Under the pieces are notes generated by a model. That model saw nothing but the letters and a program-made list of their open reading frames with translations. It was not told the origin of the DNA and ran no database searches. A stretch of 64,000 bases of DNA from assembly GCA_012519695.1 (NCBI GenBank), contig JAAYPT010000072.1, positions 1 to 64,000 of the forward strand, written 5' to 3'. Positions 53,203-63,198 of the stretch are shown piece by piece. Within the stretch, counting starts at the first letter, position 1; the number at the start of each line of letters is the position of its first letter. The translations under genes were made by a program, and so were the position numbers. The stretch comes from Clostridiales bacterium (GTDB taxonomy: Bacteria > Bacillota > Clostridia > Lachnospirales > Lachnospiraceae).

Positions 53203-53302
53203 ACTACTGCACTCTCCGTCATTGATATGCTTCTTTTATTCGTTTTATTAACAGGAAATAATAATCATCTTTTCACGCACCTTTCTTTACTTAACTAGGT
53301 TT

Positions 53303-53331
53303 ATCATATGCTTTTTGGTATCATATGTCAA
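53303..53331 (-). promoter_or_regulatory. promoter of the ABC-F leader
   Basis: On the minus strand TTGACA (53326-53331) and TATGAT (53303-53308) have a 17-base spacer. This gives a leader of about 350 bases before the coding start. A tiny reading frame (MIIISC) lies early in this leader. Confidence 0.75.
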
Positions 53332-53353
53332 GATTTTTTATTAGATACACTTT

Positions 53354-53653
53354 TTACGCATTCAAAGAAGCAATGAAACGATCAAATGCTTTCTGACCTT
53401 CTTCTGTGTTAATAGATGCTGCCAACACTTCTCCGTGCTGATGGTCCGTATGATTTCCCCAAACTTCGCTTCTGCCCGGTGCACTATAAATTTCTGCTTC
53501 ACCCGCTCCATATAACTCTTCAAATTTTAAAATTGCCTTCTCATAACGTTCCTTCTGATAGGAAATCACCTTATCGTCTACATATATGTCTGTTAACCTT
53601 TTATCCTGCTGTCCCGCGGTAATTTCTCCCAATAACACCTTTGTCTCCTGCAT
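53354..53653 (-). pseudogene. galK: galactokinase remnant with internal deletion
   Basis: The first about 82 residues are the start of a clostridial galactokinase, including the sugar-binding signature APGRSEVWGNHTDHQHGEVLAASIN. The next residues are TEEGQKAFDRFIASLNA and a stop, giving 99 residues instead of the usual 390-430. ATP-binding and catalytic regions are missing, so it cannot be active. The frame is open across the joint. The tail may be the end of galK itself or of a following galT gene (type II GalT proteins end in a similar xGQxAFxRFI motif); I cannot decide. Promoter and operator are preserved. Confidence 0.75.
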
Positions 53654-53693
53654 CTTTAGCCCCCACCCTTTCCTTTTATTATTTGATGACCTT

Positions 53694-53722
53694 ATTATAT
53701 CTTACATTTAGTAAACAGTCAA
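53694..53722 (-). promoter_or_regulatory. galK promoter with operator half-site
   Basis: On the minus strand TTGACT (53717-53722) and TATAAT (53694-53699) have a 17-base spacer that contains TTTACTAAA, a half-site of the palindrome at 53817. A GalR-type repressor here would block polymerase. Confidence 0.7.
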
Positions 53723-53816
53723 TATTTTTAGTAAAAATTTACGTTGTTTTTACTACTTCTTCCTTTTCTCTGTTTTTGCTTAAAACATAGCTATTTTTAC
53801 TTTTTTTGTCTCTACA

Positions 53817-53844
53817 AAAAATTTAGTAAATTTACTAAATTTTT
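53817..53844. promoter_or_regulatory. GalR-type operator palindrome
   Basis: A perfect 28-bp palindrome centred on TTTAGTAAATTTACTAAA lies between the divergent galK remnant and galR. It is the probable binding site of the LacI-family regulator encoded at 53907, with further half-sites near 53708 and 53727. Confidence 0.75.
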
Positions 53845-53882
53845 CTTTTCTTTTTTCTTTGTTTTTGCTATACTTTATTTAG

Positions 53883-54908
<1,026 letters not shown>

Positions 54909-54921
54909 GTCGGAACTGATA

Positions 54922-54985
54922 AAAAAGGTGCACACTGCATCCATCGAGTATCTTGTGATGTTCGATTGGTACAATGCGCACTTTT
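54922..54985. terminator. bidirectional terminator between galR and the TPR lipoprotein gene
   Basis: AAAAAGGTGCACACTG..CATCGA folds on TCGAT..CAATGCGCACTTTTT, with mismatches in the middle and T-tracts on both strands. Confidence 0.65.
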
Positions 54986-54988
54986 TCT

Positions 54989-55972
54989 TTATCTGGTCTG
55001 TAAAAATACAAATTCCCGCTGTGCCTGTGCATCCTCCGGATAATCCTGTACATAAGCTGCCATCTTTTCTCTGGCAGATGCAAAATCTTTCAACTGTTCA
55101 TAAGCAATAATTTCATATTTTTGAAGCTCTTGCTTATTAATCACATTATCGGTTGCAAGTGCTTTCTGGAAGAACTCCAATGCTCGCTGGTAATTGCCCA
55201 TTTCCATCTGCATTTTTCCCAAGGTCGTAAGTGCCTCTGAATCAGAGCCGTTACGAGCGGAATAACTCTCATATAAAGCCTGTGCCTGAGAGGAATTGCC
55301 CTGTGCATCATATACCTCTGCCATATAAAGCAATGCCTTCATATCTTCTTTATTGATTGCTTTATCTAATTCTTTTCTGGCACTTTCATAATCACCTTTT
55401 AACAAATAGATATGTCCACGTTCCCGATAATCTTCTGCGTTTTCTCCACCTTGTTTCAATGCTTTGTCTAAAATCTTTCCGGCTTCTTCTGTATCTCCTA
55501 TGCCATTCAGATTTTCATAAATAGAAACATACAGCTCGTAATCACCGGAATTTAGTTCCAATGCCTTATCAAAATCCTTTTTTGCCTTTGCGGTATCTCC
55601 TTCTTTCAGATAAATACACCCACGCAGATAATAGGGATTTCCATTTTTCTTATCATAATTCATCAATGCCTGATATGTCTCTATGGCACCATCTATATCA
55701 CCGCTTTTATACTGAGCAGCAGCCTTATAGTAACAGATATCAATCTCTAAATCTCCCACTACTGCAAGGGACTGATCCAGTGCTTTTTGGAATGATTTTA
55801 CCGCACCTTCATAATCGCCTTCTTCCATTTTGGTGATTCCTGCCTTACGATATTCTTTTTCTTTTTTCAGGGATTCTTCACTCTTGCATCCTGCCAATAC
55901 AGACATTCCAAGTACCAGTAACATTATCCCTAAGACAAATTTTTGTTTTTTTCTATTCTTCCGGTTCTTCAT
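54989..55972 (-). CDS. TPR-repeat lipoprotein
   Basis: A 327-residue surface lipoprotein. A basic N-terminus and membrane segment end at lipobox VLAGC (Cys29). About seven tetratricopeptide-type helical pairs follow (GDYEGAVKSFQKALDQS; GDIDGAIETYQALMNYD; GDTAKAKKDFDKALELN and so on). TPR solenoids bind protein partners; here the site is the outer face of the membrane. The start overlaps the end of the EamA-type transporter gene by 20 bases, so the two are probably coupled. Function unknown. Confidence 0.85.
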   Translation of the reverse strand: MKNRKNRKKQKFVLGIMLLVLGMSVLAGCKSEESLKKEKEYRKAGITKMEEGDYEGAVKSFQKALDQSLAVVGDLEIDICYYKAAAQYKSGDIDGAIETYQALMNYDKKNGNPYYLRGCIYLKEGDTAKAKKDFDKALELNSGDYELYVSIYENLNGIGDTEEAGKILDKALKQGGENAEDYRERGHIYLLKGDYESARKELDKAINKEDMKALLYMAEVYDAQGNSSQAQALYESYSARNGSDSEALTTLGKMQMEMGNYQRALEFFQKALATDNVINKQELQKYEIIAYEQLKDFASAREKMAAYVQDYPEDAQAQREFVFLQTR

Positions 55973-56880
55973 ATCCTTGCTCTACTTTCTCTTTTTTCTG
56001 TGGCAACTGTGCCAAAATAATTGCACAAAACATCAACACGCAACCTGCCACTTCTCTTTTACTTAACTGTTGATGTAACACAACCAATCCTGCTAATACA
56101 GAAATCACAGATTCCATACTTAAGATTAAGGATGCTACCGTCGGATTGATTCCTTTTTGTCCCACAATTTGTAACGTATATGCTACTCCGCAGGATAATA
56201 CACCACCATACAATATGGGTTGCCATGCTGATAATATCTGTGTCATCTGTGGTTTTTCAACAAGAAACATAGGAATTGCCGATAATATTCCACATACAAA
56301 AAACTGTATACAGGACATTTTCACACCATCCACATATTCCGTAAAATAATCAATCACTAAAATATGAATTGCAAATAAAAATGCACATATGAGTACCAGC
56401 ATGTCACCTTTTCCCACAGAAAACTCTTTTGTTATGCACAAAAAATACAATCCTGCCAACGCCAATCCAACACCAATCCAGACAAACGGTGTACATTTCT
56501 TTTTTTAAAAACAATCCTAAAACGGGCACAATAATAATATAAAATGCCGTAATAAATCCTGCCTTACCTACCGTAGTATAGGCAATTCCCATCTGTTGAA
56601 AATTACTTCCCAGACACAAACAGATTCCACATAGAATTCCGCCTAACAACAACTGTTTTTTATCTTTCGGACTTTCTTTCTTTTTAGAATCAGAAGGAGC
56701 AACCCTTCTCAAAAACCAAATGCATGGAATGAGAACAGCTCCTCCTATCAGACTTCTCACACAGTTATAGGTAAATGGTCCTAAATATTCATTTCCTACA
56801 CTCTGTGCTACAAAGGCAGTACCCCAGATAAATGCTGTCAAGAACAACAGTATGGTATTTCTTATCTGTAACTTACTCAT
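55953..56880 (-). pseudogene. EamA/DMT-family transporter with a frameshift
   Basis: Two frames, 56880-56404 and a second ending at 55953, together make one about 309-residue, ten-helix EamA transporter. In minus-strand order the first frame reads VPVLGLFLKKE at a run of seven As (56500-56506 as Ts on the plus strand). Removing one A restores LKKKCTPFVWIGVGLALAGLYFLCITKE, in frame with the second half. So a single-base homopolymer insertion breaks the gene. It may be real, a sequencing or assembly error, or tolerated by slippage on the A-run. The 3' end still overlaps the TPR gene. Substrate unknown. Confidence 0.8.
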
Positions 56881-56901
56881 AAAACTACTTTTGTACTCCT
56901 G

Positions 56902-59364
56902 CTACTCCATTTCAACCGTTACTTTATCTAAATGCCAAATATCATCTACATATTCCTGAATGGTTCGGTCAGAAGTAAACTTACCGGAATGAGCCACATT
57001 TAACATTGCCATCTTTGCCCAACGTTTTTCATCGCTATATGCTTCTTCTACCCGCTCCTGCGCCTGTGCATAAGAACGGAAATCCTTCAGGATAAAGTAT
57101 GTATCTGCATACTGTGTTTCCTGTGTATTTAACAGGGAATTGTATAACGGTCTAAACAACTCAGAATCATTACCGGAATAAAATCCGTTAATCAACTGCA
57201 TTAATACCTGACGAACTTCCTGATCATTGTTAAATATCTGCATTGGGTCATAGTCTCTTTTTGCTTCATGCTCGATAACTTCCTGAGCACTCATACCAAA
57301 AATAAACTCATTTTCTTCCCCTGCTTCTTCTACAATCTCAACATTTGCGCCATCCATGGTTCCAAGTGTTACTGCTCCGTTTAACATAAACTTCATGTTT
57401 CCAGTTCCGGATGCTTCCTTACTTGCAGTAGAAATCTGTTCTGACACATCTGCGGCTGCAAAAATCCACTCTGCATTAGATACTTTATAATCTTCAATAA
57501 ATACCACTTTTATTTTTCCATTGATACTTCTGTCGTTGTTGATTACTTCCGCTACATTGTTAATCAGCTTAATGGTAAGTTTTGCATTTCGATAACCGGC
57601 TGCTGCTTTTGCACCGAAAATAAATGTTCTTGGATAAAAATCCATATCCGGATGTTCTTTTATCTTGTTATACAAATACATAACATGCAGAATATTTAAC
57701 AACTGACGTTTGTATTCATGAAGTCTTTTTACCTGTACATCAAAGATAGAACGTGGATTTACTTCGATTCCATTATGCTTCAAAATGTAATCTGCCAAAC
57801 GCAACTTATTCTGATACTTGATATTCATAAATTCCTGCTGCGCTTTTTCATCCTCTGCATAAATTGCTAATTTTTCGATGTGTGGTAAATTTGTAACCCA
57901 ATCGTTTCCGATTTTATCATTAATCCAATCTGCCAATAACGGATTACCGTGATATAAGAATCTTCGTTGTGTAATACCATTGGTCTTATTATTGAATTTT
58001 TCCGGGAACATCTCATAGAACTCATGCAATTCACGTTCTTTTAAAATTTCTGTATGAAGTCTGGCTACACCATTGACGGAATATCCTGCTGCAATAGCAA
58101 GATTTGCCATACGCACCTGTCCATCATAGATAATTGCCATCTTCTGTACCTTTCCGTCATCCCCCGGAAAACGCTTCTGAATGTCTAAAATAAATCTGCG
58201 GTTTATTTCTTCTACAATCTGGTAAATTCTTGGTAACAATCGTGAAAAAATTTCAATCGGCCATTTTTCCAAAGCTTCTGACATAATGGTATGGTTGGTA
58301 TATGCACAGGTCTTTCCTGTAATCTCCCATGCCTCATCCCATTCCATGCCTTCTTCATCCAGCAAAATACGCATCAGTTCTGCTACTGCCACCGTAGGAT
58401 GTGTATCATTCATCTGAATTGCAACCTTTTCCGGTAATTTACGCAAATCCGGATGATCCTTCTTATATCGTGCTATAGCACGCTGCACACTGGCTGAAAC
58501 AAAGAAGTACTGCTGTTTTAAACGCAATTCTTTTCCCGCAATGTGATTATCATTTGGATATAATACTTCCACCAGATTCTTGGCAAGATTTTCCTGCTCT
58601 ACTGCCTTTTTGTAATCTCCTTTGTCAAAGGAATTCAGTTCAAAGCACTGTACCGGCTCTGCATCCCAAATCATCAAGGTATTTACCATATTATTGTTAT
58701 ATCCGATGATTGGCATATCGTAAGGAACTGCCTTTACCGACTGGTATCCATCATGGATAAATTTTACTTTTCCCTGTTCATCCATTTCTGAACGCACATA
58801 TCCGCCGAATTTTACTTCATAGGTATGTTCCGGACGACGCAGTTCAAATGGATATCCATCCTGTAACCAGTTATCCGGTTCCTCAATCTGATATCCATCC
58901 TGTATCTTTTGACGGAACATTCCATAGCGGTAACGAATACCACATCCGTATGCAGGATATCCTAATGTAGCTAAGGACTCCATAAAACATGCTGCCAGTC
59001 TTCCCAATCCACCATTTCCAAGTGCCGGATCCGGCTCCTGATCTTCAATGGCATTAATATCAAATCCGATTTCTTTTAGTGCCTCACTAACCTCTTTATA
59101 AGCGGTCAGATTAATCAGGTTGTTTCCCAATGCTCTTCCCATAAGGAATTCCATAGACATATAATAAAGAATCTTTGGATCTTCTTTTTCAAAAGTCTTC
59201 TGTGTTGCAAGCCACTGATCGATAATAACATCTTTTACCGTATATGCAACTGCCTGATATACTTCCTGTACCGATGCTTCCTCTAATGTCTTTCGATATA
59301 GATTCTTTACATTTCCCTTGACTTCTCGTATAAACTGCTCTTTTTCAAACATTCTGTTTTCCAT
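56902..59364 (-). CDS. glgP: glycogen/maltodextrin phosphorylase
   Basis: An 820-residue GT35 phosphorylase. ALGNGGLGRLAACFMESLAT, the FDVQVKRLHEYKRQLLN segment and the pyridoxal-phosphate lysine motif KEASGTGNMKFMLNGAVTLGTMDGANVEI are all intact. It releases glucose-1-phosphate from alpha-1,4-glucans. Length is normal. GGAG precedes the ATG and it has its own upstream region after the ileS terminator. No other glycogen genes are in the window. Confidence 0.96.
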   Translation of the reverse strand: MENRMFEKEQFIREVKGNVKNLYRKTLEEASVQEVYQAVAYTVKDVIIDQWLATQKTFEKEDPKILYYMSMEFLMGRALGNNLINLTAYKEVSEALKEIGFDINAIEDQEPDPALGNGGLGRLAACFMESLATLGYPAYGCGIRYRYGMFRQKIQDGYQIEEPDNWLQDGYPFELRRPEHTYEVKFGGYVRSEMDEQGKVKFIHDGYQSVKAVPYDMPIIGYNNNMVNTLMIWDAEPVQCFELNSFDKGDYKKAVEQENLAKNLVEVLYPNDNHIAGKELRLKQQYFFVSASVQRAIARYKKDHPDLRKLPEKVAIQMNDTHPTVAVAELMRILLDEEGMEWDEAWEITGKTCAYTNHTIMSEALEKWPIEIFSRLLPRIYQIVEEINRRFILDIQKRFPGDDGKVQKMAIIYDGQVRMANLAIAAGYSVNGVARLHTEILKERELHEFYEMFPEKFNNKTNGITQRRFLYHGNPLLADWINDKIGNDWVTNLPHIEKLAIYAEDEKAQQEFMNIKYQNKLRLADYILKHNGIEVNPRSIFDVQVKRLHEYKRQLLNILHVMYLYNKIKEHPDMDFYPRTFIFGAKAAAGYRNAKLTIKLINNVAEVINNDRSINGKIKVVFIEDYKVSNAEWIFAAADVSEQISTASKEASGTGNMKFMLNGAVTLGTMDGANVEIVEEAGEENEFIFGMSAQEVIEHEAKRDYDPMQIFNNDQEVRQVLMQLINGFYSGNDSELFRPLYNSLLNTQETQYADTYFILKDFRSYAQAQERVEEAYSDEKRWAKMAMLNVAHSGKFTSDRTIQEYVDDIWHLDKVTVEME

Positions 59365-59402
59365 AATACCCTCTCTCCTGTCTTGTGTAATGACACTTTT
59401 AG

Positions 59403-59446
59403 AAAAAGGAGAGTAGTCACCGATAAAAAGTGTTACTCTCCTTTTT
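59403..59446 (-). terminator. ileS terminator
   Basis: A 13-bp stem (AAAAAGGAGAGTA / TACTCTCCTTTTT), with the T-tract merged into the stem, lies 4 bases after the ileS stop. Confidence 0.8.
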
Positions 59447-59449
59447 AGT

Positions 59450-62400
59450 TTATTGTATTTTCTCTACGCCAAATGTTACTTTCTCACCGTTGATATTCCA
59501 TTCTTTTTCATATCCGGTTACTGCACCTGCGGTAATCTTCTCACCCAGTACCTCTGACTGAATCTGTGCTCCGAACTTTTCAAAGATTTGACTGATTTTA
59601 TCGCCTGCCTGATAAGAAATGGCAATTTTATCCATTACTTCAAATCCTGCTTCTTTACGCATTGTCTGAATCTTACTAATCAATTCACGCACAAATCCTT
59701 CCTCTAATAACTCTTCTGTCAGGTTGGTATCTAATACAACAGTTACTTCATTGTCACCTTCAGTTACATAACCTTCTTGCTGAGTCATGGTAATCAATAA
59801 ATCCTCTTCACATAATACAACTTCTTCACTCACGCTGTCAAGTGTCAGACTACCCTTTGCCTTCAATTCTGCCATAGCCTTATTTCCGTCAAGCTCTGCT
59901 AATGCTTTCTGAATCTGACCTAAGAACTTACCGTATTTTGGTCCTACGGTACGCAACTGTGGCTTAAAGGTATAATCTGTAAAGCTGCTTACGTCATCTG
60001 TAAAGGTTACTTTCTTTACATTTAACTCTTCTTCGATAATCTCACAGAAGAACTTGGATAACTGATATGGAGCCTTTACAAACATGTTTCCGATTGGCTG
60101 ACGGTTTTTGATATTTGCTGCATTTCTGCATGCACGACCCATTACTACAATTTTCAGAACAGCATCCATATTTTTCTCTAATTCTTTATCTACAAATGCT
60201 TCGTCTGCCACTGGGAAGTCACATAAATGAATACTTTCCGGTGCATCCTTATCAATGCTGCGAACCAGGTTCTGATAAATTTCCTCAGTTAAAAACGGAA
60301 CCATTGGTGCTGCTGTTTTGCATACGGTTACTAATGCAGTATACAATGTCATGTATGCGTTGATTTTATCCTGTTCCATTCCCTTTGCCCAGAAACGTTC
60401 ACGACATCTTCTGACATACCAGTTACTCATATCATCTACGAAATCCTGTAATGCTCTTGCTGCTTCCGGAATCTTATAACTTCCAAGATTGTTATCTACT
60501 TCTGTAATTAAGGTGTTTAACTTAGATAACAGCCATTTATCCATTACGGATAATTTATCATATTCCAAAGTATACTTTGTAGCATCAAATTCATCTATAT
60601 TCGCATACAGTACAAAGAATGCATAAGTGTTCCACAAAGTACCCATGAACTTACGCTGTCCTTCCTGTACTGCCTTGCCATGGAAACGGTTTGGTAACCA
60701 TGGTGCAGAGTTAATATAGAAGTACCAGCGAATTGCATCTGCGCCATAAGTCTGCAATGCATCAAATGGATCTACTGCATTTCCCTTGGACTTACTCATC
60801 TTCTGTCCATTTTCATCCTGAACGTGTCCTAATACAATAACGTTCTGGTAAGGTGCTTTATTAAATAACAAGGTTGACTCTGCCAACAGGGAATAGAACC
60901 ATCCACGGGTCTGATCCACTGCCTCTGAAATAAACTGTGCAGGGAACTGTTTTTCAAATACTTCCTTATTTTCAAATGGATAATGATGCTGTGCAAATGG
61001 CATTGCTCCTGAATCGAACCAGCAGTCAATTACTTCCGGTACACGATGCATCTGCTTTCCACATTTTGGACACTTAATAGTAACTGCATCAATATAAGGA
61101 CGGTGTAACTCTATTTCATCCGGGCAGTTGTCAGACATCTCTTTTAATTCTGCAATACTTCCTACAGAATGCATATGTCCACATTCACATTCCCAGATAT
61201 TAAGTGGTGTTCCCCAGTAACGGTTACGGGAAATTCCCCAGTCCTGTACATTCTCTAACCAGTCTCCGAAACGTCCTTTTCCGATACTTTCCGGAATCCA
61301 GTTAATAGTATTATTATTGCGAATCAAATCCTCTTTTACTTCTGTCATCTTAATAAACCAGGATTCTCTTGCGTAATAGATGAGTGGTGTATCACATCTC
61401 CAGCAATGTGGATACTCATGTTCAAACTTAGGTGCATCAAATAACAACTTCTGATCTTCTAAGTCCTGCAATACCATTGGGTCTGCTTTCTTACAAAATA
61501 CGCCTGCATATGGAGTTTCTTCTGTTAATTCACCTTTTCCATTTACAAACTGAACAAAAGGTAATTCATACTTTCTTCCAACCTTAGAGTCGTCTTCACC
61601 AAATGCCGGTGCGATGTGTACAATACCAGTACCATCTGTCATGGTTACATAACTGTCACAGGTTACAAAATGTGCTTTCTTATGCTGTTTTGCTGCTGCA
61701 TCTGCGGCACACTGGAATAATGGTTCATATTCCTTGTATTCCAAATCTGTTCCTTTGAATGTTTCTAATACTTCATATGCCTTTTCACCAGCTTCTTTTT
61801 GTTCCTTACTTAATAAAGAACCAAGTACCTTATCCAGTAAAGCTTCTGCCATATAATAAGTATATCCATCGATTGCTTTTACTTTACAGTAAGTCTCATC
61901 CGGATTTACACAAAGTGCCAGGTTAGATGGCAAGGTCCATGGTGTTGTGGTCCATGCTAAGAAGTATGCATCTTCACCCTTTACTTTAAAGCGCACGATA
62001 GCAGAACGCTCTTTGACTGTCTTATATCCCTGTGCAACTTCCTGTGCAGACAATGGTGTTCCACAACGAGGGCAATATGGTACAATCTTAAATCCTTTGT
62101 ATAATAACTTTTTATCCCAGATTTCTTTTAATGCCCACCATTCGGACTCGATAAAGTTATTGTCATAAGTAACGTAAGGGTTTTCCATGTCTGCCCAGAA
62201 TCCAACAGTACCGGAAAAATCTTCCCACATTCCTTTGTATTTCCAAACGCTTTCCTTACATTTTTTGATAAATGGTTCTACACCATATTCTTCAATCTGT
62301 TCTTTTCCGTCCAGACCTAACATTTTTTCTACTTCCAATTCTACCGGAAGTCCGTGGGTATCCCATCCTGCTTTACGAGGAACCATTTTGCCCTTCATGG

Positions 62401-62617
62401 TCTGGTATCTTGGAATCATATCCTTAATAACACGAGTTAATACATGTCCGATATGTGGCTTTCCATTTGCTGTTGGCGGTCCGTCATAGAAGGTGTAAGT
62501 TTCTCCTTCTTTTCGGTTTTCCATACTTTTCTTAAAAATATCATTCTCTTTCCAGAATTCTTCTACCTGTTTTTCTCTTTCTACAAAGTTTAAATTGGTA
62601 TCGACTTTGTTATACAT
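59450..62617 (-). CDS. ileS: isoleucyl-tRNA synthetase
   Basis: A 1055-residue class I synthetase of the eukaryal-like (IleS2) length class. GKPHIGHVL (HIGH motif) and KMSKSKG (KMSKS motif) bracket a large CP1 editing domain (WTTTPWTLPSNLAL; GTGIVHIAPAFGEDD). The C-terminal anticodon domain follows RFHGK...WNTYAFFVLYANID. It charges tRNA-Ile and edits valine. The 1,050-residue class is the one linked to mupirocin tolerance in bacteria; that property is a family expectation only. Controlled by a T-box leader, with a structured repeat inserted between T-box and gene. Confidence 0.97.
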   Translation of the reverse strand: MYNKVDTNLNFVEREKQVEEFWKENDIFKKSMENRKEGETYTFYDGPPTANGKPHIGHVLTRVIKDMIPRYQTMKGKMVPRKAGWDTHGLPVELEVEKMLGLDGKEQIEEYGVEPFIKKCKESVWKYKGMWEDFSGTVGFWADMENPYVTYDNNFIESEWWALKEIWDKKLLYKGFKIVPYCPRCGTPLSAQEVAQGYKTVKERSAIVRFKVKGEDAYFLAWTTTPWTLPSNLALCVNPDETYCKVKAIDGYTYYMAEALLDKVLGSLLSKEQKEAGEKAYEVLETFKGTDLEYKEYEPLFQCAADAAAKQHKKAHFVTCDSYVTMTDGTGIVHIAPAFGEDDSKVGRKYELPFVQFVNGKGELTEETPYAGVFCKKADPMVLQDLEDQKLLFDAPKFEHEYPHCWRCDTPLIYYARESWFIKMTEVKEDLIRNNNTINWIPESIGKGRFGDWLENVQDWGISRNRYWGTPLNIWECECGHMHSVGSIAELKEMSDNCPDEIELHRPYIDAVTIKCPKCGKQMHRVPEVIDCWFDSGAMPFAQHHYPFENKEVFEKQFPAQFISEAVDQTRGWFYSLLAESTLLFNKAPYQNVIVLGHVQDENGQKMSKSKGNAVDPFDALQTYGADAIRWYFYINSAPWLPNRFHGKAVQEGQRKFMGTLWNTYAFFVLYANIDEFDATKYTLEYDKLSVMDKWLLSKLNTLITEVDNNLGSYKIPEAARALQDFVDDMSNWYVRRCRERFWAKGMEQDKINAYMTLYTALVTVCKTAAPMVPFLTEEIYQNLVRSIDKDAPESIHLCDFPVADEAFVDKELEKNMDAVLKIVVMGRACRNAANIKNRQPIGNMFVKAPYQLSKFFCEIIEEELNVKKVTFTDDVSSFTDYTFKPQLRTVGPKYGKFLGQIQKALAELDGNKAMAELKAKGSLTLDSVSEEVVLCEEDLLITMTQQEGYVTEGDNEVTVVLDTNLTEELLEEGFVRELISKIQTMRKEAGFEVMDKIAISYQAGDKISQIFEKFGAQIQSEVLGEKITAGAVTGYEKEWNINGEKVTFGVEKIQ

Positions 62618-62634
62618 ACTCTGTATGTGCTCCT

Positions 62635-62852
62635 TTCCTATTGCATTATATAAAAGAATCCGCTTGTCGGGCTCTTTCGCGCCCGAGCGGTGTCGTTTAC
62701 GACAATTTCCTATTGCAGAACAAAGAGTCCGCTTGTCGGACTCTTTCGCGCCCGAGCGGTGTCGTTTACGACTAATTTCTTCTCCGCGAGGTGTGCTTCC
62801 TTAGCGGAGCGTTTTTTATACAATAGGACGCAATTTCCTATTGTATAAAAAA
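62635..62852 (-). repeat. terminator-tail structured repeat, copy B (ileS leader)
   Basis: This lies between the T-box terminator and ileS. It carries the 17-bp hairpin (62836-62852 with 62812-62828, loop AATTGCG), the CTCCGC/GCGGAG hairpin (62782-62787 with 62804-62809) and the AGAGTCCG module. The core 62716-62811 differs from copy A by one base noticed, but the 17-bp arms differ and stay complementary. The last module is duplicated in tandem (62655-62703 and 62724-62772). The total adds about 220 bases to the ileS mRNA. Confidence 0.85.
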
Positions 62853-62854
62853 AA

Positions 62855-63120
62855 CTCTGCCCTGTAAAAGGACAAAGCTTATAAATGCATTGTTACCACC
62901 TGTTACATTGTACTTAAGGTCACCCTTGCATACACGATTCCCATAACGGAGGAATTTCCGTCCGTACCTACTTGTGCCATATGGCAGGTTCAGCCGGCAA
63001 CTTGGAAGTGATGTTCCGGTATTCTCTACTAGTACCGGTTTCCACCCTCCCGGCTCTCTGAAACGTTTGATAACAGGAACCTTATCTGTTCCTGAATACC
63101 GTACTGTCTTCGTCATCGTC
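62855..63120 (-). ncRNA. isoleucine T-box leader of ileS
   Basis: On the minus strand: a Stem I with AGAGAGCCGG..GGGTGGAAACCGGT, a closing pair GGTATTC/GAATACC, and ATC at 63010-63012 in GAACATCACTTCC as the isoleucine specifier. The T-box CAGGTGGTAACAATGC follows, with TGGT to pair with the tRNA acceptor end, then a terminator CTTTGTCC..GGGCAGAG with a U-tract (62855-62877). Uncharged tRNA-Ile should favour the antiterminator and raise ileS expression. Confidence 0.92.
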
Positions 63121-63139
63121 TTTTCAAAAATCTTTTTAC

Positions 63140-63168
63140 ATTATAAAACCTGCAATATCTCTTGTCAA
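63140..63168 (-). promoter_or_regulatory. ileS T-box promoter
   Basis: Perfect consensus on the minus strand: TTGACA (63163-63168), 17-base spacer, TATAAT (63140-63145). It is nested in the terminator hairpin of the upstream gene. Confidence 0.85.
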
Positions 63169-63179
63169 GACATTGCAGG
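63149..63179 (-). terminator. terminator of the DUF4190 gene
   Basis: CCTGCAATGTCT and AGATATTGCAGG pair around a 7-base loop, followed by TTTTAT, 20 bases after the gene. Loop and right arm overlap the -35 and spacer of the ileS promoter. Confidence 0.75.
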
Positions 63180-63198
63180 CTGTTTTTAAAAGTGTATT

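Noticed and set aside
56496-56510. Programmed -1 frameshift at an A_AAA_AAG-like run in the EamA gene
   Set aside because: The downstream half is in the +1 frame, so a -1 slip at this site would give the wrong sequence. A one-base insertion fits better.
62838-63116. A 92-codon minus-strand reading frame upstream of ileS
   Set aside because: It lies wholly over the T-box (specifier, T-box sequence and terminator are all inside it) and has no protein-like character.
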